Positions 1-8,040 of a DNA stretch of 52,020 nt are shown here, in pieces (the first letter of the stretch is position 1; each line of letters starts with the position of its first letter). The translations under genes were made by a program, and so were the position numbers. Location of the stretch: NCBI GenBank assembly GCA_016867235.1, contig VGJY01000008.1, positions 1 to 52,020 on the forward strand, in the 5' to 3' direction. The stretch comes from Candidatus Tanganyikabacteria bacterium (GTDB lineage Bacteria; Cyanobacteriota; Sericytochromatia; S15B-MN24; VGJW01). The notes below the pieces were generated by a model. It had not been told where the DNA came from and did not search any database. It saw only the letters and a program-made list of their open reading frames with translations.

Positions 1-670
1 GCGGCGGAGGTGGCGGCGGCGGTGGCGGTGGCGGCGGAGCCGGCGGCGGCGGTGGCGGCTGGGTCGCCTGGGGGGCCGGCTTCGGCGGGGCCTGCGGCTC
101 GGGCATCTGGATCTTGATGTTGGCCGAGCGGTCTTCCTGGTCGTTGTTGCTGACGGACTTCGGGGCGCCCGGCGTCCCCTTGCCCTCGGCCTTCACGTGG
201 CTCGCGTCAACCGCGATGCCCTTGCCCTTGAGGTAATCCACGACGTACTTCGCGGCGTTATCGGCACGGCGGTTGGAGAGGCCCGAGTTATCGTACTTCG
301 TGGCGTTACCCAGGTTGGAGGCGTGCCCCTCCACCACGACCTTGAAGCCCGGATCGGCCAGGATGGCCTTCTGCTGCTCGGGCGAAAGCTTCTTGAACTC
401 GGCGACGAACTTGTCGAGTGTGGCGTCGAGGCCCTTGGCCTGGCTCTTCTCGACATTGTCCTTCCCGGTGCCGAACAGGACCTTGCCCTCGAAGGTCTGG
501 ACCTTGCCGGCGGTCGTGCTGAGCTGCGCGGTGGCGGCCTTGCTGATGTTGAGGGCGTCGCCCGCGGCGTTTGGCTTCGCGCCGGTCGCACCGGTCGTCG
601 TCTTGGGCAACTGGCGCAGCGGAGCCGTCTTGGCCAGCGGCGCGGTCCCGGGCGTGTTGCGAACGGTCAT
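1..670 (-). CDS. OmpA-family C-terminal domain protein, 3' end cut by window edge
   Basis: The minus-strand frame from ATG at 670 stays open to the window edge, so only about 223 residues are visible. Residues about 60-185 are an OmpA-like peptidoglycan-binding domain: VVVEGHASNLG, then LSNRRADNAAKYVVDYLKGKGI and a later EGKGTP turn, ending near SANIKIQ. This fold normally binds diaminopimelate in peptidoglycan. The remainder is a Pro/Gln-rich low-complexity tail. The start is supported by GGGAGGAG eight bases upstream. The N-terminus (MTVRNTPGTAPLAK) has no hydrophobic signal peptide, unusual for an OmpA protein, so export or localisation is unclear. It may be the last gene of a minus-strand group with the protein at 771-1490. 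Confidence 0.85.
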   Translation of the reverse strand, partial: MTVRNTPGTAPLAKTAPLRQLPKTTTGATGAKPNAAGDALNISKAATAQLSTTAGKVQTFEGKVLFGTGKDNVEKSQAKGLDATLDKFVAEFKKLSPEQQKAILADPGFKVVVEGHASNLGNATKYDNSGLSNRRADNAAKYVVDYLKGKGIAVDASHVKAEGKGTPGAPKSVSNNDQEDRSANIKIQMPEPQAPPKPAPQATQPPPPPPAPPPPPPPPPPPP

Positions 671-770
671 GGCGAAGTCTCCTCCCGAGAGGCTATATCC
701 CGACGAATCGCCCCGGGGCGGCGCCCTGGAACAGAGACTTCCGACGAAATTGATGCCGGTTTAACGAGAC

Positions 771-1490
771 TTAACGCGGTAGGAAGGTGCGGTAGTCGAA
801 TGCCGTACCCAGGAGGGGCGCCTCGAGTTGCTGGATCGCGTTGAAGGCCGCCTTCTCGCCGTCGGTGAGCCCGTAGCCCATGGTGCCCAGCACCGCTTCG
901 AGGCCGGCCTGCGCGGCGGTCGCGTCGGTCGGGCTCCGCAGGCCGCGGAGCAGATCCGCGTCCAGGCCGCGCGACGGATCGGGGGTCCGGTGGCCGGACG
1001 TCCCGACCGGGTGGCTCAAGGTCCCGCTGAACGTCGTGTTGAACGTCGGCCGGTTGGCCAGCAGGGCGGCGAGCGTCGAGTTGGTCTGGAGTACCTGGCT
1101 CATGGCGTTTGATACCGATGCCAGGGCGTCTGCGGCCGCCGGATCGCCTGTTGTCGGCGGCGGGGGCGGGGTTGTGCCTGCCGGGCCCGTGCTGCCTGGC
1201 GCCGTGCCCGTGGGGATCGTTCCCGGGACTGTTCCCGTGGGGTTCGTGCCCGTGGCGTTCGTGCCCGCGGGGGCCGTGCCCGTGGGGGCCGTACCCGTGG
1301 GGGGCGTGCCCGAGGGGTTCGTGCCCGTGGGGGCCGTGCCCGTGGGGGCCGTGCCCGTGGGGGTCGTTCCCGGCGGAGTTGAAGCCGGCGGGGCCGTGGC
1401 CGGTTGTCCGGGCGGGGCCTTGTGCGCGGCCCGCCTTTCCCACCCTAGCGCCTTCCCTGGCGGCTCGTGGTTGAGCTTGTCGATTCTCAT
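771..1490 (-). CDS. PTGTx-repeat low-complexity protein of unknown function
   Basis: This 239-residue frame has three parts: a short basic N-terminus, a long run of five-residue PTGTA/PTGTN-type repeats (about residues 36-110), and a C-terminal domain of about 120 residues rich in Ala/Leu and predicted helical (ends LTDGEKAAFNAIQQLEAP). No signal peptide, lipobox or known fold is recognisable. The repeat looks like a flexible, possibly glycosylated or adhesive linker; that is inference. The ATG lacks a clear Shine-Dalgarno, so the start is uncertain. It lies 100 bases upstream of the OmpA-domain gene on the same strand. Base composition of the repeat makes every frame open, so the C-terminal domain is the main reason to call it coding. 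Confidence 0.55.
   Translation of the reverse strand: MRIDKLNHEPPGKALGWERRAAHKAPPGQPATAPPASTPPGTTPTGTAPTGTAPTGTNPSGTPPTGTAPTGTAPAGTNATGTNPTGTVPGTIPTGTAPGSTGPAGTTPPPPPTTGDPAAADALASVSNAMSQVLQTNSTLAALLANRPTFNTTFSGTLSHPVGTSGHRTPDPSRGLDADLLRGLRSPTDATAAQAGLEAVLGTMGYGLTDGEKAAFNAIQQLEAPLLGTAFDYRTFLPR
1167..1382 (-). repeat. 15-bp tandem repeat coding for PTGTx
   Basis: About 14 degenerate copies of a 15-base unit (plus-strand form GTGCCCGTGGGGGCC) lie inside the gene at 771-1490 and encode the pentapeptide P-T-G-T-A/N/V. Adjacent units at 1321-1370 are nearly identical, so copy number may vary by slippage. Confidence 0.85.
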
Positions 1491-1683
1491 GATCTGGATT
1501 CATTAAACCCTGAGATCGATGAGCCTGACATAAGGTTCCTGCGAGAAAAGCATCAAAAATGACTCGAGACCCCTTTTTGAAGGGCCTCGAATCGGGTTTT
1601 GCCGGAGAGGAGGAGCATTTGCGGCGTTTACCAACCCGGGCCCCCAATTCTGCACCCGTAAGGCCCGGTTGTAATCGAGTAGT

Positions 1684-1709
1684 GGCGCCGCCCCCTGCCT
1701 TGCGGCGCC
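1684..1709. terminator. GC hairpin in the 1491-1774 gap
   Basis: An eight-base inverted repeat (GGCGCCGC / GCGGCGCC) with a ten-base loop lies in the 284-base gap between two minus-strand genes. A CTCTTT tract follows on the plus strand. It may end transcription, but no plus-strand gene leads into it. A second weak CACCCC/GGGGTG dyad at 1743-1767 could serve the minus-strand gene at 1775-2356. Nothing else is seen in the gap. Confidence 0.35.
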
Positions 1710-1774
1710 CCGACTCTTTACACCTATTTCATAGTCCTAACCCACCCCGAACATTCTTTGGGGTGTGTTAAATC

Positions 1775-2356
1775 TCAATTTGGAGTTTGTTCTTGCGGGT
1801 AGTCGGGGCGGGTCCACTTGCCGCCCGATTCCACGTGGCGCGTGACGTTGCGGACGAGCGCGGAGCCGCCCTGTTTCTGAAACTCCGCCGCCATCCAGTT
1901 GGGGATCAGCGACCCGGTCTCTACTGCCAGGGAATAGCTGACGACCGTGCCGCCGGGCGCGGGGAAGAGGTCCCACGCGCCTTCGATGCGCTTGTAGGGG
2001 GCCTTCACCTTGGTCCACCAGATGCGCCGCGGCGGCTCGAAGTGACGCTCGAGCGTGAAATCCGCCACCAGGGGCACCTGGCTCTTGTACTCGAGGACCT
2101 TCACTCCTTCCCGCTGGGCGACCACGCGGATCTCCCGGAGGTGGGGCATGTAGCGCGGCATCGCCGGCACGTCGGCGAGGAAGCCGTAGACCCGGTGCAG
2201 ATCGGTCCGGACGAAGAAGCGGATGATCGATCCGCGGAGCGCGCCGTCCTCGAAGTCCTTGTGCAAGTGCTGGCCTTCCCGGAGGCTCAGGACGTCCGCG
2301 GGGACCAGCGGCCATGCCGGAAAGGCGTATGCCGCCAGCAGGGCGGCGAGGATCAC
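1775..2356 (-). CDS. Secreted SRPBCC/START-like (polyketide cyclase fold) protein
   Basis: 193 residues from a GTG start with GGGGAG seven bases upstream. Residues 1-18 are a hydrophobic signal segment (MILAALLAAYAFPAWP). The rest fits the SRPBCC fold: an early RTDLHRVYGFLADVPAMPRYMPHLREIRVV segment like COQ10/aromatase-type proteins, then strands carrying EYKSQVPLVADFTL and ending in a long C-terminal helix. Members of this superfamily bind hydrophobic ligands in a deep cavity; the ligand here is unknown. It lies 37 bases downstream of the APC transporter gene and is probably co-transcribed with it. Function beyond ligand binding cannot be assigned. Confidence 0.75.
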   Translation of the reverse strand: MILAALLAAYAFPAWPLVPADVLSLREGQHLHKDFEDGALRGSIIRFFVRTDLHRVYGFLADVPAMPRYMPHLREIRVVAQREGVKVLEYKSQVPLVADFTLERHFEPPRRIWWTKVKAPYKRIEGAWDLFPAPGGTVVSYSLAVETGSLIPNWMAAEFQKQGGSALVRNVTRHVESGGKWTRPDYPQEQTPN

Positions 2357-2393
2357 TTGAGGCTCCCCGGGACGGTGAATGCCCGTGGAAACT

Positions 2394-4364
2394 TCATTCC
2401 GCCACGAGCCCCCCCGTCATGGCCGCCGCGGCCGACGGCGCCTCTTCGCCCGGGACCGCGCGCGGCGGGCGCGAGAGCAGGATGCGGCTGTTGGAGTGCT
2501 TGAGCACGTACTCGACCGTCTTGCCGACCGCCGGTGCGCCGCCCACCCGCTCCTGGATGCGGCGCTCGGGGTCGAGGCCCATCAGGATGACGTCGGCCTT
2601 GAGTTGCTCGGCTTCGGTCACGATGAGCTGGCCGGCCTTGCGCCCCTGGAGGAAGACGAGTTCCACGTTGACCCCGAGTCCCTCGCCGATCTGCAGCGCG
2701 CGCTGGAGGATCTCCGAACCCTTTTGCTCCTCTTCCGCCGGCAACTCGGTGACCGGCAGCGACGGCGGCACCTCGTAGATGTACAGCGCCCGGACCGTCG
2801 CCCGTTCGCGCTTGGCCAGCCGGCAAGCCACCGCCACCATCTCTTCGGAGAATGCCGTGCCGATGGTCGGCACCAAGACCCGCTTGAGCGCCATCGGCAC
2901 CAGGATCGGCTCCACGCCGGTGACGACCACGGTCGTGGTGAGCGGCAGCTCCTCGCGCTGGCGGTGGAAGGCGTACATCAGCACGCCGCCGCCCAGCCAG
3001 AACAGGCCCATCGTGCGGGCCCAGGGATGGGTCACGACGACCACCACGAAGACCGAGAGGGTGCCGAGCAGGCCGAGGATGGGGGTGATGGGGATCTCGC
3101 GTCCTCGGAAGCGCACGTTGAGTGGCAGCTTGAAGGCGCGCTCGCGCTCGGGCTCCTTCCAGCGCAGAGCGAGGATCGCCGCGTGCGCGAAGCTGAACGA
3201 CAGCATCGACCCGAAGGCGTACAGATCCGCCAGGTTGTCGATGAGGCGCGACGAGAAGAAGCCGGTGGCGAGCAGGGCGACGGCGATCGCCCCGTAGAAG
3301 ACGATGGCGATGTGCGGCGTCTTGTAGCTGGGGTGCAGCTTGTAGAAGAGTCCCGGCAACTGCCGGTGGATGCCCATCGAGTAGGCCAGCCGCGAGACGC
3401 CCAGCATGCCCGCGTTTGCCGCGATCGCCAGGATCGAGAAAGCCAGGATCGAGATGACGGGCGTGAGGAGGGTCTCGAGTAGCGGGACCTTGTTGCCCAG
3501 GGCGTGGGCGATGCCCTGCACCGGTTCGAGCTTGTAGGTCGAACCCAGCTCGTGGGGCGGCATCGCGCTGAATGCGACCAGGTTGACCGCGACTGTCACC
3601 AGGATGACGGCGGCGATGACGGCGAAGACCGCACGGGGCACCGTCTTGCGCGGATCCTTGGCTTCCTCCGCCATCTGCGTGACGCTCGCGATGCCGGTGA
3701 AGGCGATCATCGCGATCGAGATGCTGTAGATGAGCGTCCTGGTGTCGGGCCACTCCTTGATGACCTTGCCGTCCACGATGCTCTCCACGTGCCGCCAGGA
3801 CAGGAACGTGTCGAGGTTGAAGATCAGCGCGAAGCCCAGGAGGCAGATGAGGATGATGACCGACAGGTCGGCGGCGACCAGGGTGTTGTTGAGCCGGGCC
3901 GACTCGCGCACTCCCACGAAGTTGATGAACGACAGGAAGAAGACCAGGAGGATCGCGAAGGCGGCGCCGATCGCCGGGACGTCCCGCAGGGGCGGCCAGA
4001 AGTGTCCGAGGTAGGCCACGGCCGAGTAGGCCGAGATGGCGATCGTGACGATGTAGTCCATCATCAGCGCCCAGCCGGCGACGAAGGCCACGAATTCGTT
4101 GAAGCCGTGACGCACCAGCGTCGCCGCGCCGCCGGACTCGGGGAACATGCCGGCCTGCTCGGCGTAGGTCAGGGCGGTGAAGACGAAGAACACCGCCGCG
4201 ATGCCGAACGCGATCGGCGTGGCGCCCAGGGCATAGGCCGCCACGACGCCCAGAGCGTAGTAGATCGAGCTGCCGACGTTGCCGTAGCCGATCGAGAATA
4301 GCCCGGGCACGCCCAGGGCACGCTCCAGCGTGCGCTTCTCGATCTTGAGTTCTGGCGTGGGCAT
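2394..4364 (-). CDS. APC-superfamily transporter with C-terminal universal-stress (USP) domain
   Basis: 656 residues. Residues about 15-480 are an APC-type transporter with roughly twelve hydrophobic segments, including the first-helix motif SIGYGNVGSSIYYALG, the segment LMMDYIVTIAISAYSA and the loop EEAKDPRKTVPRAV. Residues about 491-645 are a cytosolic USP-like nucleotide-binding domain (ALKRVLVPTIGTAFSEEMV ... ADVILMGLDPERR ... VGKTVEYVLKHS). The layout resembles both APC amino-acid permeases and the KimA-type K+ importers, which also carry a cytosolic USP-like domain. The divergent RCK/KTN genes 26 bases away make an ion substrate plausible, but substrate is not proven. The start at 4364 is chosen because longer frames would run into the divergent gene. 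Confidence 0.85.
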   Translation of the reverse strand: MPTPELKIEKRTLERALGVPGLFSIGYGNVGSSIYYALGVVAAYALGATPIAFGIAAVFFVFTALTYAEQAGMFPESGGAATLVRHGFNEFVAFVAGWALMMDYIVTIAISAYSAVAYLGHFWPPLRDVPAIGAAFAILLVFFLSFINFVGVRESARLNNTLVAADLSVIILICLLGFALIFNLDTFLSWRHVESIVDGKVIKEWPDTRTLIYSISIAMIAFTGIASVTQMAEEAKDPRKTVPRAVFAVIAAVILVTVAVNLVAFSAMPPHELGSTYKLEPVQGIAHALGNKVPLLETLLTPVISILAFSILAIAANAGMLGVSRLAYSMGIHRQLPGLFYKLHPSYKTPHIAIVFYGAIAVALLATGFFSSRLIDNLADLYAFGSMLSFSFAHAAILALRWKEPERERAFKLPLNVRFRGREIPITPILGLLGTLSVFVVVVVTHPWARTMGLFWLGGGVLMYAFHRQREELPLTTTVVVTGVEPILVPMALKRVLVPTIGTAFSEEMVAVACRLAKRERATVRALYIYEVPPSLPVTELPAEEEQKGSEILQRALQIGEGLGVNVELVFLQGRKAGQLIVTEAEQLKADVILMGLDPERRIQERVGGAPAVGKTVEYVLKHSNSRILLSRPPRAVPGEEAPSAAAAMTGGLVAE

Positions 4365-4372
4365 CCCGTTAG

Positions 4373-4382
4373 TGTATATAAT
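4373..4382. promoter_or_regulatory. Shared divergent -10 region, possibly leaderless both ways
   Basis: Only 26 bases separate the starts at 4364 (minus) and 4391 (plus). A perfect TATAAT lies at 4377-4382 on the plus strand, nine bases before the ATG. On the minus strand TATACA (4378-4373) lies eight bases before its ATG. Neither gene has a Shine-Dalgarno. No good -35 was seen, so the call rests on the -10 hexamers and spacing. Confidence 0.45.
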
Positions 4383-4390
4383 CGGGCGCC

Positions 4391-4807
4391 ATGATCGTGA
4401 TATACGGGTGCGGGCAGATGGGCACGCACCTCGCATTGCGGCTCGAGCGGCAAGGCCACGAAGTCACCGTCATCGATCCGGATCGCCTCAACCTCGAAAA
4501 CCTCGGCCAGGAGTTCAAGGGCGAACTCATCATGGGCCTCGGTATCGACAAGGACGTGCTCAAGAAGGCGCGCATCACCGAGTCCGAGGCATTCATCGCC
4601 GTCTCCCGGGACATCAACACCAACATCATGTGCTCGCTGGTCGCCAAGCGGCTCTTCAAGGTCCCGCGAGTCATCGCCCGCATCGAGGATCCGCAGCTCG
4701 TCGAGCTCTTCCGGAAGTTCCAGATCGAGACCATCAGCCCCACCACCGACGCCGCCAACCGGATCGAGGAATTGATCCTCGAGACAATCGTCGCGAAAGA
4801 AGCCTAG
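4391..4807 (+). CDS. RCK/KTN (TrkA-N) domain protein, N-lobe only
   Basis: 138 residues forming a single Rossmann RCK domain. Visible motifs are the dinucleotide loop YGCGQMG at residues 5-11, the acidic end of strand 2 (VTVIDPD) and the SRDINTNIMCSLVAKRLF segment. TrkA/KtrA/KtrC proteins bind NAD(H) or ATP and gate K+ channels. This one lacks the C-terminal RCK_C lobe present in its neighbour, so the two may form a hetero-oligomer. It is followed after two bases by a second RCK gene and is divergent from an APC-USP transporter. No TrkH/KtrB membrane subunit lies in the window. No Shine-Dalgarno precedes the ATG. Confidence 0.9.
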   Translation: MIVIYGCGQMGTHLALRLERQGHEVTVIDPDRLNLENLGQEFKGELIMGLGIDKDVLKKARITESEAFIAVSRDINTNIMCSLVAKRLFKVPRVIARIEDPQLVELFRKFQIETISPTTDAANRIEELILETIVAKEA

Positions 4808-4809
4808 CC

Positions 4810-5487
4810 GTGTACATCCTGGTCGTCGGCGGCGGCAAGATCGGGTACCACCTGGTCCGCACGCTCCTCTCGGAGGGCCACGAGGTGGCCGTCATCGAAC
4901 GCGACGTGCGGGTCTGCGAGCAGATTGCCGAGCGCTTCGACGTGATGGTGCAAAACGGCGACGGCACCAACCCGGCCCTGCTCGCCGAGGCCGGCTGCCG
5001 GCGGGCCGACGTGGTGGTCGCGGTCGCCGGCCGCGACCAGGACAACCTGGTGGTGTGCCAGGTCGCCAAGGATCTCTTCGATGTCAAGCGCACGATCGCC
5101 CGCATCAACGACCCGCGCAACGAGGAGTTGTTCCGGCTGCAGGGCGTCAACGCGCTCATCAGCGTCACGTCGGCGGTCTCCAACATGATCGACCAGGAGA
5201 TCACGCCGCAGCACGTCGTCCATTACCTCACGATGCAGCACGGCCACTTGATGATGGTGGAAGTCACGCTGGACGAGGATTCGCCCGTGGTCGGCAAGAC
5301 CATCGCCGACGTATCGCTGCCTGGCGAGACGATCATCGTGACCCTGGCCCGCGGCCGCAAGGCCATCATCCCCGCCGGCTCCACGGTGCTCCTGGCGGGG
5401 GACGAGGTCGTGGCCGTGACCAACATGGGCCAGCAAAACGAGGTCAAGAAGCTCCTCATCGGCGAGAAGACGCCCGCGCCGCGCTAG
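4810..5487 (+). CDS. TrkA/KtrA-like regulator with RCK_N and RCK_C domains
   Basis: 225 residues from GTG, two bases after the stop of the preceding RCK gene, so translation is probably coupled. Residues 1-130 are the Rossmann lobe (VVGGGKIGYHL, then VAVIERD and QNGDGTNP). Residues about 140-220 are a TrkA_C lobe (DEDSPVVGKTIADVSLPGETIIVTLARG ... VLLAGDEVVAVT). Such proteins sense nucleotides, and the C-lobe often binds regulators such as c-di-AMP in other bacteria. The stop TAG shares the palindrome CTAG with the stop of the convergent peroxidase gene, so the two frames overlap by four bases. Confidence 0.92.
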   Translation: MYILVVGGGKIGYHLVRTLLSEGHEVAVIERDVRVCEQIAERFDVMVQNGDGTNPALLAEAGCRRADVVVAVAGRDQDNLVVCQVAKDLFDVKRTIARINDPRNEELFRLQGVNALISVTSAVSNMIDQEITPQHVVHYLTMQHGHLMMVEVTLDEDSPVVGKTIADVSLPGETIIVTLARGRKAIIPAGSTVLLAGDEVVAVTNMGQQNEVKKLLIGEKTPAPR

Positions 5488-7412
5488 GGTGTGGCGGCCG
5501 GGCTCGTGAGGGCCTTCATGAACGCCAGCATCTCGTCGCTGATGTTGCTCCGGACCATGAGCGGATCGAGGTTGGGGAATGCCGCGTCGAAATTCTCGTA
5601 GAACCGCACCGCGTCGGCCAGCGTGGCCTTGCTCCCGTCGTGCATGTACGGCGCCGTCAGCTCGACGTTGCGCAGCGTCGGCGTCTTGAACGCGCCCGAG
5701 TCGGTGGCGACGCTCGTGATGGCTCCGCGGCCCAGGTCGGTCGTGCCGCTGCCCGGGATGCCGATGTTGTGGAACTTGCCGTCCGAGAAGAGCGGCCCGC
5801 TGTGGCAGCCGACGCAGCCGCCCTTGCCGAGGAACATGCCCAGGCCGATCTTGGCCTCGTCGCTGATGGCGTCCTTCTGGCCGCGCGCCCACTTGTCGAA
5901 CGGCGAGTCGCCCGAAACCAGGACCCGCCGCTCGTAGCTCGCGATCGCCTTGGTGACCAGGTCGACCGTCGGGGCGGCGCCGTAGGCGCCCTGGAAGTCG
6001 GCGCCGTATTCGCCGGTCACGTAGGCCACCAGGGCGGCCTTGTCGGAGTTGAACTCCTTGGCGCTCTCGATGACGCCTAGGGCTTGCGCCTCGAGGCTCG
6101 CCGCCCGGCCGTCCCAGAACTGCACGGGCATGAAGGCGGCGTTCAGCGCCGTCGGCGTGTGGCGCGGCAGGTCCTTGCCGTCGTTACCCAGGCCCCTCTC
6201 CCGGCCGTCCGCGAAGCCCTTCGCGGGATCGTGGCAGGTCGCGCAGGACATGTCGCCGGCGCGCGAGAGCTTTTTGTCGAAGAATAGCTTCTTGCCGAGG
6301 GCCGAACGGGCGGCGGTGGGCTCGTTGTCGGCCGGGTAGGGCACCGCGGGCAAGGGGCCCATGCTGTCGGCCAGGTCGGCCGGCGACAGCTCGTGCGTCA
6401 CCACCTTGATCGTCTTGTAGAGCAAGTCGGAACCTATCCGGATCGTGGCCGTGCCGACCTGCTCCCCGACCTCGTCGTCCGACGCGTCGAAGGTGCCGAA
6501 GTCGGGGCCGGGCACGCAGACGTCCAGGCATGACTCGTCCTTTTCCTCGCACTCCATTGACATGATCCGGATCGTCAGGTTGCCGGCCTGGACTTCGTTG
6601 TCGGCGGCGTCGAAGGCCCGGATGGTGACCTTCGCGCGCCCGGCGGGCTGGTGGGTCTTCGCCAGTTCGGGCGTCGCCTCGATGCGGGCGATGATGGACA
6701 GGGGCAGGATGCTGGCGGCCTCCTTGCCGGCGACGCTGATCTTCACCTTCCCGCTCTTGGCTCCCGCCGGAACCGTGAGCACGACCAGGTTGTCGGTGAC
6801 GCGTTCGATCCCGGTGCCTGGCACCTGGACGTCGCCGATGGTGGCGGACAGTGAGGCATTCGCGACCTCGCCGAACGCCCGGCCGAAGACCGGCACCTTC
6901 TGCCCCGGCACGGCCGCGGCCACGCCGACGAGCGAGATCGCCGGCTGGCCCGTGCCGAAGAGCGAGAGCGGGACCGACGTACGCTGGTTGGGCAGGAGGA
7001 TCGCCTTGGCCGTCCCCGAGGCGACTATTGCCCCGCCGGTGTCGCGGGCGGTGGCCACGAACTGGTAGGTGCCTACGGGCAGGCGCCCGAACGTCATGGT
7101 CACGGTGGACGACTGGTCGCCGGTCGTGCGGACGAACTGCAGCGGGTTGCCCAGTGGCTTGGTCGCGCCCTCCGCGTAGGCCTCCACCACGATGCTCTGC
7201 GCCGACTGCGGGATGGCCTGCGCGGTGCGGGCCGGCCAGCGCACGGAGATGGTGATCTCACCCGAGACCGCGGCGGCGGCGCCATGCGCGTATGGCATGT
7301 CGGCGCCCGCCACGCCGGCGCCGCGCAGGAGCGCGCCGCCCGGCGCGGGCGTCCGGCACGCCGCGACGCCCAGGACTAGGAGGCCCGCGAGGCCAAGCTG
7401 AAATGGGCGCAT
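5484..7412 (-). CDS. Lipoprotein: Ig/TIG-like N-terminus fused to di-haem cytochrome c peroxidase
   Basis: 642 residues. A lipoprotein signal ends in VAAC at Cys19. Residues about 50-150 are a beta-rich domain also found in the lipoprotein at 8041-9159, followed by an IPT/TIG-like domain and a short Ig-like domain to about 345. Residues about 365-640 are a CcpA/MauG-type di-haem peroxidase: haem motifs CATCH (390-394) and CVGCH (533-537), LGKKLFFDKKLS before the first haem and FKTPTLRNVELTAPYMHDGS after the second. Such enzymes reduce peroxide or oxidise a protein substrate in the envelope. The N-terminal fusion and lipid anchor are unusual. Its ATG overlaps the TGA of the upstream gene by one base. 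It is the last gene of a six-gene operon. Confidence 0.88.
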   Translation of the reverse strand: MRPFQLGLAGLLVLGVAACRTPAPGGALLRGAGVAGADMPYAHGAAAAVSGEITISVRWPARTAQAIPQSAQSIVVEAYAEGATKPLGNPLQFVRTTGDQSSTVTMTFGRLPVGTYQFVATARDTGGAIVASGTAKAILLPNQRTSVPLSLFGTGQPAISLVGVAAAVPGQKVPVFGRAFGEVANASLSATIGDVQVPGTGIERVTDNLVVLTVPAGAKSGKVKISVAGKEAASILPLSIIARIEATPELAKTHQPAGRAKVTIRAFDAADNEVQAGNLTIRIMSMECEEKDESCLDVCVPGPDFGTFDASDDEVGEQVGTATIRIGSDLLYKTIKVVTHELSPADLADSMGPLPAVPYPADNEPTAARSALGKKLFFDKKLSRAGDMSCATCHDPAKGFADGRERGLGNDGKDLPRHTPTALNAAFMPVQFWDGRAASLEAQALGVIESAKEFNSDKAALVAYVTGEYGADFQGAYGAAPTVDLVTKAIASYERRVLVSGDSPFDKWARGQKDAISDEAKIGLGMFLGKGGCVGCHSGPLFSDGKFHNIGIPGSGTTDLGRGAITSVATDSGAFKTPTLRNVELTAPYMHDGSKATLADAVRFYENFDAAFPNLDPLMVRSNISDEMLAFMKALTSPAATP

Positions 7413-7999
7413 CAGTCGATCACCACATCGGCCGCGCCGTCGTCGGTGAGGGTCACCTTGGCCGAAGCCGACGCCTTCCCGTCCTCGCTGGTGGCGACGA
7501 TGTCCGTCGAACCGGTCGCGTTGCCGGCCGTCACGAGGCCGTTTTCGTCCACTGCCGCCGTGTCGGGCCGGCTCGACTTCCAGCTGGCCTTCTGGGCGAG
7601 GATTCCGTTGGAGAGCAGTACCGATACGGAGAGCTGCTTCTTGACGGCGAAGATCGGGATCACCCCCTCGCGGGGCAGGCGGTTGAGGGTGATCGCGCCC
7701 TTGGGGCTGCCATTCTCGGTGACCGGCACGCCGTCGGCCAGGATCGTCACCTCGACGGCCCGCGCCACCTGCGGCGGCTGGGTCGGCAAGGGCGTGGCGG
7801 GCGGGCCAGGGGTGGGCGTGCGCGTCGAGGGTTCGCCCCCGAAGCCGACGGTAACAGGCGGGACCGTCGGCGTTTCGCTCGGCAGGTCGCTCGGTACCTC
7901 GATCGGCAAGCCCGCGCCGAAGAGGTTGAAGTTGGGCAAGCACGCCGTGAGGAGGGCCGCGGCGGCCCAGCCGGCGGCCAGATTGGCCTTGAGGCGCAT
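7412..7999 (-). CDS. Small lipoprotein with bacterial Ig-like (Big_2-type) domain
   Basis: 195 residues with a lipoprotein signal ending LLTAC (Cys20). A Pro/Thr-rich linker (residues about 38-78) leads to a Big_2-like domain at about 80-195 with the family pattern: a variable strand, WKSSRPDTAAVDENGLVTAGNATGSTDIVATSEDGK and a final VTLT strand. It is paralogous to the protein at 9165-9833, with the same order of lipobox, T/P linker and Ig domain. The stop overlaps the start of the peroxidase gene (TGATG), implying coupling. Big_2 domains are structural or adhesive modules on cell surfaces; no catalytic role is seen. Confidence 0.8.
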   Translation of the reverse strand: MRLKANLAAGWAAAALLTACLPNFNLFGAGLPIEVPSDLPSETPTVPPVTVGFGGEPSTRTPTPGPPATPLPTQPPQVARAVEVTILADGVPVTENGSPKGAITLNRLPREGVIPIFAVKKQLSVSVLLSNGILAQKASWKSSRPDTAAVDENGLVTAGNATGSTDIVATSEDGKASASAKVTLTDDGAADVVID

Positions 8000-8040
8000 G
8001 ATTACTGCCTGTTGGTCGAAGTACTTACGTACTCATGTCA

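Noticed and set aside
1580-1610. T-loop-like CCTCGAATCGGG, possible tRNA.
   Set aside because: No acceptor, D or anticodon stems can be drawn around it.
667-1647. Minus-strand frame of 326 codons and plus-strand frames of up to 215 codons over the first two genes.
   Set aside because: Only the OmpA frame and the PTGTx frame give recognisable or balanced protein; the others are Arg/His/Gly-rich by-products of GC content and the 15-bp repeat.
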